Assembly (NCBI RefSeq): GCF_022695595.1
Contig: NZ_CP074380.1
Span: 4,686,501-4,750,500, forward strand
DNA: 64,000 nucleotides
Direction of reading: 5' to 3'
Origin: Streptomyces sp. MST-110588
GTDB lineage: Bacteria; Actinomycetota; Actinomycetes; Streptomycetales; Streptomycetaceae
The position numbers and the translations under genes were made by a program. The notes beneath the pieces are model-generated. The model was given only the letters and a program-made list of their open reading frames with translations, had not been told where the DNA came from and searched no databases. Shown here piece by piece: positions 26,603 through 35,598 of the stretch; within the stretch, counting starts at the first letter, position 1, and the number at the start of each line of letters is the position of its first letter.

Positions 26603-27436
26603 TCAGGGCAGCGTGATCCCCAGCTCCCACCCGTCGTGCGCGCGCACGCACAGGCAGTCCCGCGCCGTCGTCCGCGGCAGCGCGCCCACCGCGTCGAAAA
26701 GCACCTCACGCAGCCGTCCGACGTTCTGCCCGAACACCTTCAGCACCTCGTCGTGCGAGACGCCCTCGCCCGTTTCCGTGCCCGCGTCCAGGTCGGTGAC
26801 CAGTGCGATCGAGGTGTAGCAGAGCCCCAGCTCACGGGCGAGCACGGCCTCGGGATGGCCGGTCATGCCGACCACCGACCACCCCTGCGCCGCATGCCAC
26901 CGCGATTCCGCGCGGGTGGAGAAGCGCGGTCCCTCGATGACGACGAGCGTTCCGCCGTCCACCGGCTCCCACCCGCGCCCGCGCGCCGCCGCCACCGCCA
27001 CCTGCCGCCCCTGCGGGCAGTACGGGTCGGCGAAGGTCAGGTGCACCACGTTGGGGATCTCGCCGCCGGGCAGCGGCTGCCCGTCGAAGTACGTCTGCGC
27101 CCGCGCCTTCGTACGGTCCACCAACTGGTCCGGTACGAGGAGCGTCCCGGGCCCGTACTCCTCGCGCAGCCCGCCCACCGCGCACGGCCCGAGCACCTGC
27201 CGCACGCCCACGGAGCGCAGGGCCCACAGGTTGGCCCGGTAGTTGATCCGGTGCGGCGGCAGGTGGTGTCCGCGCCCGTGCCGGGGCAGGAAGGCCACCC
27301 GGCGTCCCGCCACCTCACCGAGGAAGAGTGAGTCGCTGGGGCTTCCATAGGGAGTGTCCACCATGATCTCGGTCACGTCGTCCAGGAAGGAGTAGAACCC
27401 GGACCCGCCTATAACGCCAATCTCCGCGTCAGCCAT
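26603..27436 (-). CDS. mtnP: S-methyl-5'-thioadenosine phosphorylase
   Basis: A 277-residue enzyme that splits methylthioadenosine with phosphate into adenine and 5-methylthioribose-1-phosphate in methionine salvage. Landmarks are IGVIGGSGFY at the N-terminus, DTPYGSPSD, LPRHGRGHHLPPHRINYRAN, GPCAVGGL and the substrate-binding VVIEGPRFSTRAES followed by VVGMTGHPEAVLARE, where Met and Asn/His positions contact the base. The 277-residue length is normal. The ATG at 27436 is chosen because IGVIGG must lie near the N-terminus; a GTG nine bases earlier (27445) is possible. No clear ribosome site is visible. Confidence 0.92.
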   Translation of the reverse strand: MADAEIGVIGGSGFYSFLDDVTEIMVDTPYGSPSDSLFLGEVAGRRVAFLPRHGRGHHLPPHRINYRANLWALRSVGVRQVLGPCAVGGLREEYGPGTLLVPDQLVDRTKARAQTYFDGQPLPGGEIPNVVHLTFADPYCPQGRQVAVAAARGRGWEPVDGGTLVVIEGPRFSTRAESRWHAAQGWSVVGMTGHPEAVLARELGLCYTSIALVTDLDAGTETGEGVSHDEVLKVFGQNVGRLREVLFDAVGALPRTTARDCLCVRAHDGWELGITLP

Positions 27437-27470
27437 GCGGATCACAGTAACGGGCCCCGCGTACGCCGAA

Positions 27471-27497
27471 GACCCCGCCGTCGGCGACGGCGGGGTC
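27471..27497. terminator. Terminator hairpin, 12-bp stem
   Basis: GACCCCGCCGTC and GACGGCGGGGTC are exact complements around a 3-base loop. The hairpin follows the fmdB-like gene on the minus strand and precedes MTA phosphorylase, so it probably ends the upstream transcript. Confidence 0.8.
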
Positions 27498-27620
27498 CGT
27501 AAGGCTGGAGCCTGTAAGGCGAGAACCCTTAGCAGGACGGGAACGCGTGGCAGGACGAGAACCCGTAGCAGGGCAGGACCCGTACGAGCCGGAGCCCGTA
27601 CAGGCTGGGCGAATCGGCGG

Positions 27621-27983
27621 TCAGGCGGCCGAGCCGGCGCCCGCGGGGCTCTTCGCGCCGCTGCTCGCCGGGGAGGCGGAGGAAGACTTCGCGTCCGAGC
27701 CGCCACCGGAACCGGAGGACGACGAGGCGCCCGACCCGTTCGAGGACGAGGCCGACGAAGAAGACGCCGAAGACGACGAGGACGCGGGGCTGCTGCTGGA
27801 CGACGAGCCACGGCTGTCGTTCCGGTAGAACCCGGAGCCCTTGAAGACGATGCCGACCGCGGAGAACACCTTCTTCAGGCGTCCGTGGCAGCTCGGGCAC
27901 TCGGTGAGTGCGTCGTCGGTGAACTTCTGCACCGCCTCAAGGCCTTCGCCACACTCGGTGCACTGGTACTGGTAGGTCGGCAC
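27621..27983 (-). CDS. FmdB-family zinc ribbon protein
   Basis: A 120-residue protein. The N-terminal zinc ribbon is MPTYQYQCTECGEGLEAVQ with Cys pairs CTEC and CPSCHG, characteristic of the FmdB/CxxC_CXXC_SSSS putative regulatory family. After VGIVFKGSGFYRNDSR comes a tail of about 60 residues, more than half Ser, typical of this family but long here. The role of these proteins is uncertain; a regulatory function was proposed from the link with formamidase operons. Its neighbours are MTA phosphorylase downstream and an MFS carrier upstream, both on the same strand. Confidence 0.9.
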   Translation of the reverse strand: MPTYQYQCTECGEGLEAVQKFTDDALTECPSCHGRLKKVFSAVGIVFKGSGFYRNDSRGSSSSSSPASSSSSASSSSASSSNGSGASSSSGSGGGSDAKSSSASPASSGAKSPAGAGSAA

Positions 27984-28050
27984 TGTCTTCCTCCTGGCAC
28001 TCTCACTCGATGAGTGCTAACGACGCTCCATAGTGCAGTATTCCGCCGCG

Positions 28051-29361
28051 TCAGTCCACCGGGAGCGGCTCACGGTGACCGACTCCACGCTCGCCGTCCG
28101 GGCCGTGCGCCGCCGTGCCGTCCTGGGTGCCGGAGCCCACCACCAGGCTCTCGGAGTGCGGCACCAGGCGTCCCCGCAGTGCCAGCAGCACCACCAGCGC
28201 CAGCGCCGTACCGCCCAGCGGCACCAGGAATCCGGAGCTCGGGCCGAAGTGGTCCGCCAGCCGGCCGGCCACCGCCACCGCCGTGGCCTGGCCCAGCGCG
28301 ACCGCGCCGGTCAGCCACGTGAACGCCTCCGTACGGGCCGAGGCCGGCACCAGGGACTCCACCAGCGTGTAACCGGTGATCAGGGCCGGGGCGATGCACA
28401 GACCCACCAGCAGGCCGACCGCGCCCAGCAGCGGCACCACGGTCACGGCCCACAGAGGGGTGGTGGCCAGGGCCAGCAGCCCGTACGCGGTCAGCAGCCG
28501 CCGCCGCGGCCCGATCTTCCAGGCGATCGCGCCGCAGGCGATGCCCGCCAGCATGTTGCCCGCCGCGAAGATCCCGTACAGGACGCCGTTGATGCCGGGC
28601 TGCCCGATGTCCTGGGTGAAGGCCGTCAGGGAGACCTGCATGCCGCCGAAGACCGAGCCGATGCCCAGGAAGCCCACGACCAGAGCGCGTACGCCCGGGA
28701 CCGACAGCGCCGAGGCGTGCGGCTGACCGGTGGACCTCGTCCGCTCCACGGCCGGCTGGCTGCGGTGCTGGGAGGCGAAGAGCAGGCCGCCCGCCAGCGT
28801 CAGCGCGCCCTCGGCGATCAGGCCGGCGGCCGGGTGGATGCTCGTGCACAGCGCCGTCGCCAGCACCGGGCCGATGACGAAGGTGAACTCGTCGGTCACC
28901 GACTCGAACGCGGCGGCCGTCGGCATCAGCGGCGTACCGCCCAGCCGTGCCGCCCACCGGGCCCGCACCATCGGCCCGACCTGCGGCGTGGACGCGCCGG
29001 TGGGCACGGCGACCGCCAGCAGCGCCCACAGGGGCGCGTGCGAGAGGGCCAGGGCGATCAGGGCGGAGACGGCCAGGGCGTGCAGCAGCACGCCCGGGAC
29101 CAGTACGGCACGCTGGCCGAAACGGTCCGCCAGCTTGCCGCCCTGAGGGGCGAACAGGGCCATCGAGACACCGGTCGCCGCCGACACCGCGCCCGCGGTG
29201 CCGTACGACCCGGTGGTGTTCTCCACGAGCAGCACGATGCTGATCGTGAGCATCGCGAAGGGCTGCCGGGCCAGGAAGCCGGGCAGCAGGAACGTCCATG
29301 CACCGGGGGTGCGCAGCAGTTGTCCGTAACCGGGACGGGAATCCTTGACCGCGGATGCCAC
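28051..29361 (-). CDS. MFS transporter (12 TM)
   Basis: A 436-residue membrane carrier with about twelve helices. LLPGFLARQPFAMLTISIVLLVE forms the first helix and the motif GGKLADRFGQRAVLVPG is the conserved loop between helices 2 and 3. A second-half counterpart is GRLADHFGPSSGFLVPLG. It resembles the sugar/drug exporter group often labelled YfiS-like in Streptomyces. The substrate is unknown. I start at GTG 29361, where GAAAGG stands seven bases upstream and the first helix follows after about 20 residues; the longer open frame to 29574 has no support. Confidence 0.85.
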   Translation of the reverse strand: MASAVKDSRPGYGQLLRTPGAWTFLLPGFLARQPFAMLTISIVLLVENTTGSYGTAGAVSAATGVSMALFAPQGGKLADRFGQRAVLVPGVLLHALAVSALIALALSHAPLWALLAVAVPTGASTPQVGPMVRARWAARLGGTPLMPTAAAFESVTDEFTFVIGPVLATALCTSIHPAAGLIAEGALTLAGGLLFASQHRSQPAVERTRSTGQPHASALSVPGVRALVVGFLGIGSVFGGMQVSLTAFTQDIGQPGINGVLYGIFAAGNMLAGIACGAIAWKIGPRRRLLTAYGLLALATTPLWAVTVVPLLGAVGLLVGLCIAPALITGYTLVESLVPASARTEAFTWLTGAVALGQATAVAVAGRLADHFGPSSGFLVPLGGTALALVVLLALRGRLVPHSESLVVGSGTQDGTAAHGPDGERGVGHREPLPVD

Positions 29362-29802
29362 GGCCGGGCCTTTCTGCTGCCTGGTAGCGCGCTCCGCGAA
29401 GTCTTCACGGTATGCGCGCCGAGAGCTGTCCTCTCGCGCAAGACCGAGTGATACCGCGAGGTCCGCACCTGGGAGGTGGCGCTGCGCGTGGCAGGGGACC
29501 GCGGCCGCCGAGCGGTCGCGCCAGCTCTGCGTCAGGCAGAGTTGGTCGTGTGGTTCATTGACTTGCGCCTTCATACTACAGGCCGACGGGTTTGAGGCCC
29601 TGGATGTGACCAGGGCCTCATCACGGGCTCCTTGGAATCAGTGGGTGGCGCTGGCCACCGGCCGGGGTGGCGGCGGCCACCGGCGGGGTGGCATCGCCCA
29701 TCGGCGGGGGTGGCGGCGGACCTCGGTGGAGAGCGGCAGCCCTCAGTGGGCAGCGGCAGACCGCTGAGGGCGGCGGCAGACCGCTGAGGGCGGCGACCGT
29801 CC
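29362..29802. other. Intergenic region with hairpins and repeats
   Basis: About 440 bases hold no gene. They contain a terminator-like hairpin (29594-29619), an imperfect inverted repeat CCAGCTCTGC/GCAGAGTTGG at 29522-29546, and two tandem copies of a GGCAGACCGCTGAGGGCG unit near 29755-29790. Confidence 0.6.
29594..29619. terminator. Terminator-like hairpin, 10-bp stem
   Basis: GAGGCCCTGG and CCAGGGCCTC pair exactly around the loop ATGTGA. It lies 180 bases after the antiporter gene on the minus strand and before the MFS gene, so it probably separates the two transcripts. Confidence 0.7.
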
Positions 29803-31392
29803 TCAGTGGCGGGGACGCTGATCCGTACGCCGCTCCGAAAGGCGCCCTGATGCCCGCCGCCGCTGCCCGGCGAACCGCTGCGGGGCCGGCCGCTGCGCGG
29901 ACAGTCGCTCCGGCGCCAGCCACCCGGCCAGCTTGCCGCCCTCGGAGACCGCCTGGAGCCGCCGCTCCGCCGCGTCCCGCACCGGGTCCGTGGCCACGAC
30001 CAGCAGCTCGTCGCCGCGCCGCAGGACGGTCGTCGGCGACGGTACGAAGCTCTTTCCGTCCCGTACGACCAGAGTGACCGCCGCCCCCGCGGGCATCCGC
30101 AGCTCGCTGATCTCCACGCCGTGCATCCGGGAGGCCGGCCCGATCGAGGTGGACAGCAGATGGCCGCGCAGCCGTTCCAGGGGCGCCGACTCGATGCCCA
30201 GGTCGGCCGCCTCCTCGTTGTCGCCCAGCCGCAGCCGTTTGGCCAGCCAGGGCAGCGTCGGTCCCTGGATCAGCGTGTAGACGACCACCAGCACGAAGAC
30301 GATGTTGAAGACCCGCTCACTGTCGGGGACCCGGGCCACCATTGGGATGGTGGCCAGCACGATCGGTACGGCACCGCGCAGCCCCGCCCAGGAGAGCAGC
30401 GCCTTCTCGCGCCACGGCACCCGGAAGGGGAGCAGCCCCAGAAAGACGGAGGCCGGGCGGGCGAAGAGTGTCAGCACCATGCCGATGACCAGTGCGGGCC
30501 AGGTGTCGTCCAGCAGCTTGTGCGGGGTGACCAGCAGGCCGAGCAGGACGAACATGCCGATCTGGCCGATCCAGCCCACGCCCTCGGCGAAGCCGCGGGT
30601 GGCCGCGGAGTGCGGCAGTTTGGAGTTCCCCAGGACCATCGCGGCCAGGTAGACCGCCAGGAAGCCGGAACCGTGGGCCAGGGCGCCCGCCGCGTACGCG
30701 GAGACGGCGATGGCCATGACCGCGATCGGGTAGAGGCCGGAGGCGGGCAGCGCCACGTGCCGCATCCCGAACGCGCCGAGCCAGCCGATCGCCAGTCCTA
30801 TGGCCGCGCCGATCGCCAGCTCCAGCGCGATCTCGCCGATCAGGACGTACCAGTGATCGACCGGTCCGGCGGTGGAGAACGCCACGACCAGGATCACCAC
30901 AGGCGCGTCGTTGAAGCCGGACTCGGCTTCCAGGACGCCCGTCAGCCGGGCCGGCAGGGGCACGCTGCGCAGTACGGAGAAGACCGCCGCCGCGTCCGTG
31001 GAGGAGACCACCGCGCCGATGAGCAGCGCCTGGCGCCACTCCAGCCCGACCAGGTAGTGGGCGCCGGCCGCGGTGACGCCGACGCTCACCGCGACGCCGA
31101 GCGTGGACAGCATCGCCGCTTGGGGGAGCGCCGGTCTGATCTCTTTCCACTTCGTGCCCAGGCCGCCCTCGGCGAGGATCACGACCAGTGCGGCGTAGCC
31201 GAGGATCTGGGTGAGTCCGGCGTTGTCGAAGACGACCCCGCCGAAGCCGTCCTGCCCTATGGCGATGCCTATCCCCAGATAGATGAGCAGGCTGGGCAGG
31301 CCGGTGCGGGAGGAGAGCCGTACGGCCGCCACGGCGACGAGCAGGACGAGCGAGCAGATCAGCAGGAGTGTGTTGAGGCGGTCGACAGTCAG
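29803..31392 (-). CDS. Potassium(sodium)/proton antiporter, CPA1 family with TrkA-C domain
   Basis: A 529-residue protein with about twelve helices of the NhaP/CvrA (CPA1) group and a C-terminal cytoplasmic TrkA-C domain (about residues 425-495, with VVRDGKSFVPSPTTVLRRGDELL). The ion-site motif is SGFNDAPVV, with the conserved Asn-Asp, and the Arg in AGLRGAVPIVLA is typical. The open frame with usual start codons begins at GTG 31332, which would cut off the first helix. CTG at 31392, with GAGGAAAGG eight bases upstream, restores the full first helix (LNTLLLICSLVLLVAVAAVR), so I take CTG as the start. A basic tail of about 30 residues is extra. Confidence 0.85.
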   Translation of the reverse strand: MTVDRLNTLLLICSLVLLVAVAAVRLSSRTGLPSLLIYLGIGIAIGQDGFGGVVFDNAGLTQILGYAALVVILAEGGLGTKWKEIRPALPQAAMLSTLGVAVSVGVTAAGAHYLVGLEWRQALLIGAVVSSTDAAAVFSVLRSVPLPARLTGVLEAESGFNDAPVVILVVAFSTAGPVDHWYVLIGEIALELAIGAAIGLAIGWLGAFGMRHVALPASGLYPIAVMAIAVSAYAAGALAHGSGFLAVYLAAMVLGNSKLPHSAATRGFAEGVGWIGQIGMFVLLGLLVTPHKLLDDTWPALVIGMVLTLFARPASVFLGLLPFRVPWREKALLSWAGLRGAVPIVLATIPMVARVPDSERVFNIVFVLVVVYTLIQGPTLPWLAKRLRLGDNEEAADLGIESAPLERLRGHLLSTSIGPASRMHGVEISELRMPAGAAVTLVVRDGKSFVPSPTTVLRRGDELLVVATDPVRDAAERRLQAVSEGGKLAGWLAPERLSAQRPAPQRFAGQRRRASGRLSERRTDQRPRH

Positions 31393-31722
31393 GAGCTGGT
31401 CCTTTCCTCGGGTGTGTGCGGGGCGTGTCCTGGGGGCTTCTAAAGACTTCTGGGGCTTTTCGCGGGCTTTGGGGAGCCGGGGGCTTCTGGAGCCTTGGAA
31501 GCCCCTGGAGTTCCTGAGTGAGTGGTTCGAAGATGGGCAGGTCAGAGATGGATCAGGGAGGGATCGGGGAGTGATTATTCCTTACTGTATCTAGTTACTG
31601 AGGCTAACAATTTACCATTGCTTGACGGTCGGACGGCCCGTCAGTGACGCCGCGTAGGGGTCGGCCAACCGGTGCGCCTATGGTTGCTCCAGCACTCCCA
31701 CCCTGCCCCTCGAAGGACAGAG
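31393..31722. other. Divergent promoter region, AT-rich segment
   Basis: About 330 bases lie between the divergent antiporter and penicillin acylase genes. An AT-rich block (31570-31625) is the probable promoter area. A hairpin with arms GGGGCTTC and GAAGCCCC (31480-31505) lies near the antiporter side. No gene is seen. Confidence 0.55.
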
Positions 31723-34557
31723 ATGCCCGCCAACAAGACCGGCCCCGCCCCGAAGAAGAGAGGGCGGCGTGCCCGCCTCGTAGTGATCACGGTCGTGCTT
31801 CTGCTGGTGGCGGGCATCGGCTACGGCACCTACTGGGGCGTCAGTACCGTCCGTGCCTCCTACCCGCAGACCACCGGCTCCCTGAAGCTCCCCGGGCTCA
31901 CCGACCCGGTCAACGTCAGCCGCGACGCCGACGGCATCCCGCAGATCTACGCCGACACCGACGAGGACCTCTTCCGCGCCCAGGGCTTCGTACAGGCCCA
32001 GGACCGCTTCTGGGAGATGGACGTACGCCGTCACATGACGGCCGGCCGGCTCTCCGAGATGTTCGGTAAGAGCCAGGTCGACACCGACGCCTTCCTGCGT
32101 ACGCTCGGCTGGCACGACGTGGCGCGCAAGGAGTACGAGACCAAGCTCTCGCCGCAGACGAAGAAGTACCTCCAGGCGTACGCCGACGGCGTCAACGCCT
32201 ACCTGAAGGACCACCAGGGCGCGGCGCTGTCCCTGGAGTACGCGGCGCTGGACTTCCAGAACGACTACAAGCCCGAGAAGTGGACGCCGGTCGACTCCGT
32301 GGCCTGGCTCAAGGCGATGGCCTGGGACCTGCGCGGCAACATGCAGGACGAGATCGACCGCTCCTTGATGGCCGGCCGCTTCACCCCGGCACAGATCGAC
32401 CAGCTCTACCCGAAGTACCCGGCGAAGCGGCACGCGCCGATCGTCGAGGGCGGCACGGTCGACCCCGTCACCAAGGAGTTCAAGCCCAAGAACGCCTCCT
32501 CCGGCACCCGGTCGGGCACCTCGGGGGCCTCCGGGGCCTCGGGGAGCACCGTCCCGGGCGTCACCAACGGCGCCACCAACGGCGCCACCGGCAGCGTCTC
32601 CGGCCGTGGCACCGGCGGCACCGGCACCGGCGGCACCGGCACCGGCGGCCTCAAGTCGCAGCTCTCCTCGCTGTCCAAGACGCTCGAAAAGGTCCCGGCG
32701 CTGCTCGGCCCGAACGGCAACGGCATCGGCTCCAACTCCTGGGTCGTCTCCGGCGCCCACACCACCACCGGCAAGCCGCTGCTGGCCAACGACCCGCACC
32801 TGGCCCCCCAGATGCCCTCGCTGTGGTACCAGATGGGCCTGCACTGCCGCAGCGTCGGCCCCAAGTGCGGCTACGACGTCTCCGGCTTCACCTTCTCCGG
32901 GATGCCGGGCGTCGTCATCGGCCACAACCAGGACATCTCCTGGGGCATGACCAACCTCGGCGCGGACGTCACCGACCTGTACCTGGAGAAGGTCACCGCG
33001 GACGGGTACCTGTACAACAACAAGCAGCGCCCGTTCAAGACCCGCAAGGAGACCATCAAGGTCGCCGGCGGCGAGAGCCGGGAGATCACCGTACGGTCCA
33101 CCGAGAACGGCCCGCTGGTCTCCGACCGCCGCGACGAGCTGTCCAAGGTGGGCAGGAAGGCGCCGGTTGGCAACGCCGCGCCCGACCGCGGCGACGGCTA
33201 CGCGGTCTCCCTGCGGTGGACCGCCCTGGACCCCGGCACCTCCATGGACGCCGTCTTCGAGCTCAACCGCGCCAAGAACTTCACCGAGTTCCGCAAGGCC
33301 GCCGGACACTTCGACGTCCCCTCGCAGAACCTGATCTACGCCGACACCAAGGGCAACATCGGCTACCAGGCACCGGGGCGGATCCCGGTCCGCGGCAAGG
33401 GTGACGGCTCCGTCGACGGCCGTTACCCCGCGCCCGGCTGGGACCCGAAGTACCAGTGGACCGGCTACCTCCCGCAGAAGTCCCTGCCGTACGAGTACAA
33501 CCCGGCGCGCGGCTACATCGTCACCGCCAACCAGGCCGTCGTCGACCAGGACAAGTACCCGTACCTGCTCACCAAGGACTTCGGCTACGGCACCCGCAGC
33601 CAGCGGATCAACGACCTGATCCAGTCCAAGATCAAGGGCGGCGGCAAGGTCTCGACGGACGACATGCAGACCATGCAGATGGACAACAGCAGCGAGATCG
33701 CCAAGCTGCTGACGCCCTACCTGCTCAAGATCGACATCAAGGACCGGTACGTCCGCGACGCCCAGCAGCTCCTGGAGGGCTGGGACTACACCCAGGAGCC
33801 GGACTCCGCCGCCGCGGCCTACTTCAACGCGGTCTGGCGCAACACCCTCAAGCTGGCCTTCGGCGACAAGATGCCCAAGGAGCTGCGGGTGGCGGGCCAG
33901 TGCCTCAACGTCCACCCGGCCAACGACAGCGGACCGGTCGACGACCGGAACAAGCTCGTACGGGAATGCGGACAGCGCGACCGCGACTCGGCCCAGCCCG
34001 ACGGCGGCGACCGCTGGTACGAGGTCGTGCGGTCCATCCTGGACAAGCCGGACAACGAGTGGTGGAAGACCGAGGACCGGGCCGGCCAGCCCGGCGACAA
34101 GAACCGTGACCAGCTCCTGGCGCACGCCATGAAGGACGCGCGTTATGAGCTGACCTCCAAGCTCGGCAAGAACATCGACAACTGGAGCTGGGGCCGCCTG
34201 CACCAGATGCTCCTGAAGAACCAGACCCTGGGCACCGAAGGGCCGGGCCTCCTCCAGGGCCTGTTCAACCGCGGCCCGTGGAACCTGGGCGGCGGCGAGG
34301 CGGCGGTCAACGCCACCGGCTGGAACGCGGCCGGCGGCTACCAGGTCACCTGGGTTCCGTCGATGCGGATGGTCGTCAACCTGGCAGACTTGGACAAGTC
34401 CCGCTGGATCAACCTGACGGGCGCCTCCGGGCACGCGTACAACGCGCACTACTACGACCAGACCGACAAGTGGGCCAAGGGCGAGCTGCTGCCGTGGGCC
34501 TACAGCGAGAAGGCCGTCAAGAGCGCCGCGAAGGAGACGCTGACGCTCTCGCCGTGA
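31723..34557 (+). CDS. Penicillin acylase-family Ntn-hydrolase
   Basis: A 944-residue exported or membrane-anchored amidase. One N-terminal helix (about residues 17-38) follows a Lys/Arg-rich start. The alpha chain has DADGIPQIYADTDEDLFRAQGFVQAQDRFWEMD, family landmarks of penicillin G acylase and acyl-homoserine-lactone acylases. A Gly/Thr-rich spacer leads to the self-cleavage point GIGSNSWVV, with Ser337 as nucleophile at the start of the beta chain. Further landmarks are GKPLLANDPHL, SWGMTN and GHAYNAHYYDQTDKW near the end. It hydrolyses amide bonds of acylated compounds outside the membrane; quorum-signal quenching is possible. AAGGA six bases before ATG supports the start. Confidence 0.92.
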   Translation: MPANKTGPAPKKRGRRARLVVITVVLLLVAGIGYGTYWGVSTVRASYPQTTGSLKLPGLTDPVNVSRDADGIPQIYADTDEDLFRAQGFVQAQDRFWEMDVRRHMTAGRLSEMFGKSQVDTDAFLRTLGWHDVARKEYETKLSPQTKKYLQAYADGVNAYLKDHQGAALSLEYAALDFQNDYKPEKWTPVDSVAWLKAMAWDLRGNMQDEIDRSLMAGRFTPAQIDQLYPKYPAKRHAPIVEGGTVDPVTKEFKPKNASSGTRSGTSGASGASGSTVPGVTNGATNGATGSVSGRGTGGTGTGGTGTGGLKSQLSSLSKTLEKVPALLGPNGNGIGSNSWVVSGAHTTTGKPLLANDPHLAPQMPSLWYQMGLHCRSVGPKCGYDVSGFTFSGMPGVVIGHNQDISWGMTNLGADVTDLYLEKVTADGYLYNNKQRPFKTRKETIKVAGGESREITVRSTENGPLVSDRRDELSKVGRKAPVGNAAPDRGDGYAVSLRWTALDPGTSMDAVFELNRAKNFTEFRKAAGHFDVPSQNLIYADTKGNIGYQAPGRIPVRGKGDGSVDGRYPAPGWDPKYQWTGYLPQKSLPYEYNPARGYIVTANQAVVDQDKYPYLLTKDFGYGTRSQRINDLIQSKIKGGGKVSTDDMQTMQMDNSSEIAKLLTPYLLKIDIKDRYVRDAQQLLEGWDYTQEPDSAAAAYFNAVWRNTLKLAFGDKMPKELRVAGQCLNVHPANDSGPVDDRNKLVRECGQRDRDSAQPDGGDRWYEVVRSILDKPDNEWWKTEDRAGQPGDKNRDQLLAHAMKDARYELTSKLGKNIDNWSWGRLHQMLLKNQTLGTEGPGLLQGLFNRGPWNLGGGEAAVNATGWNAAGGYQVTWVPSMRMVVNLADLDKSRWINLTGASGHAYNAHYYDQTDKWAKGELLPWAYSEKAVKSAAKETLTLSP

Positions 34558-34878
34558 CCCTCTCGCCGTGGCGGTGCCGCTGTGATGGTGTCGCCGTGAT
34601 GGTGTCTTCGTGACGTCGTCACCGTGACGCTGTCATCGGGGGCGCACTGCCGGACGTGGTGAGCGGGGCGCACGACGCCCCCTCCGCGCCCCTTCCCGCT
34701 CCCGCACCACCCCGACCGCCGGCCGGCCCCGGATCTTCCGGAGCCGGCCGGCGGTCGCGTTCGCGGGACGCTCAGCCCGGGTCCTTATGCGGCGTACGGT
34801 GCCCCGGGCCGTACGAGGTGCCCGTGCGAGCGTCCGCGCGGGTGCCTGTACGAGTGCACGTACGAGGCCCCCGCCGCC
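34558..34878. other. Convergent intergenic region
   Basis: About 320 bases between the convergent acylase and cyclo-ligase genes hold a strong hairpin (34714-34756) and degenerate GTGACG/GTCATCG repeats just after the acylase (34560-34640). No gene is seen. Confidence 0.6.
34714..34756. terminator. Bidirectional terminator, extended hairpin
   Basis: A 14-bp perfect outer stem (GACCGCCGGCCGGC with its complement), one mismatch, and a 5-bp inner stem (CCGGA/TCCGG) close on a TCT loop. It lies between the ends of two convergent genes. Confidence 0.88.
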
Positions 34879-35520
34879 TCACCCCGGGAACCGGTGGACC
34901 AGCGTCGGCGTCACCGCCGCCCGCACCCGCCGGTCGTGCGCCTCGGCCGGCACCTCCTCCAGCACCTCCGCGTCGTACAGCAGCACCACCAGCGCCGGAC
35001 GCACACCGGCCCGCTCCAGCCGCTCCAGCACCCGGTCGTAGGAGCCCCCGCCACGCCCCAGCCGCAGCCCCCGCCGGTCCACGGCCAGCCCCGGCAGCAG
35101 TACGGCACCGGCCTCGGTGACCGCCTCCGTGCCGAGCCGTTCCCCGGCGGGCTCCAGCAGGCCGCGCCCGGCCCGTACGAGCCGTTCGGGGCCCTCGTAC
35201 GCGGCCCAGTCCAGGTCGTTGTCTGGGAGCAGGACCGGGAGCAGCACCCGTACGCCCCGCGTGCGCAGCTCTTCCAGCAGCGCGCGTGTCGACGGCTCGC
35301 GCCCCACCGACACATAGGCCGCGACCGTACGCGCACCCGTCAGCTCCGTGAGTTCCAGCGCCCGCCCGGCGAGCTGGGGGCCCGCCGTGGTCACATCGGC
35401 CGGCGCCAGCGCTGCCCGGGCCGCCAGCAGCTCCCGCCGCAGCTCGCCCTTGCGCGCGGCGCCGCCGGGCCGGTCGGCGCTGCCGGCGTGAGGGGCGGGG
35501 CCGGTGTGGTCATCCGTCAT
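34879..35520 (-). CDS. 5-formyltetrahydrofolate cyclo-ligase
   Basis: A 213-residue enzyme that converts 5-formyl-THF and ATP to 5,10-methenyl-THF, recycling a dead-end folate. The ATP/Mg loop is LGRGGGSYDRVLERL; the N-terminal RKGELRRELLAARAAL and AAYVSVGREPSTRALLEEL are typical, as is LLPGLAVDRRGLRLG. The usual length is 190-210. The start at ATG 35520 has a weak AAGAG upstream. It diverges from galU with about 78 bases between, so the two share a promoter region. Confidence 0.92.
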   Translation of the reverse strand: MTDDHTGPAPHAGSADRPGGAARKGELRRELLAARAALAPADVTTAGPQLAGRALELTELTGARTVAAYVSVGREPSTRALLEELRTRGVRVLLPVLLPDNDLDWAAYEGPERLVRAGRGLLEPAGERLGTEAVTEAGAVLLPGLAVDRRGLRLGRGGGSYDRVLERLERAGVRPALVVLLYDAEVLEEVPAEAHDRRVRAAVTPTLVHRFPG

Positions 35521-35598
35521 GATCAGCTCTTTTCCGCTCCGGGACCGGTTCGCAGGACCGTCACGGTCCGCCGCGAAGGGCCGGTTATCGTTCTCCGC

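Noticed and set aside
25959..26651. Minus-strand open frame of 230 residues with SGSPGSSG repeats
   Set aside because: It crosses the stop of MTA phosphorylase and the start of the SAF-like gene and its repeats come from the GATCCC array.
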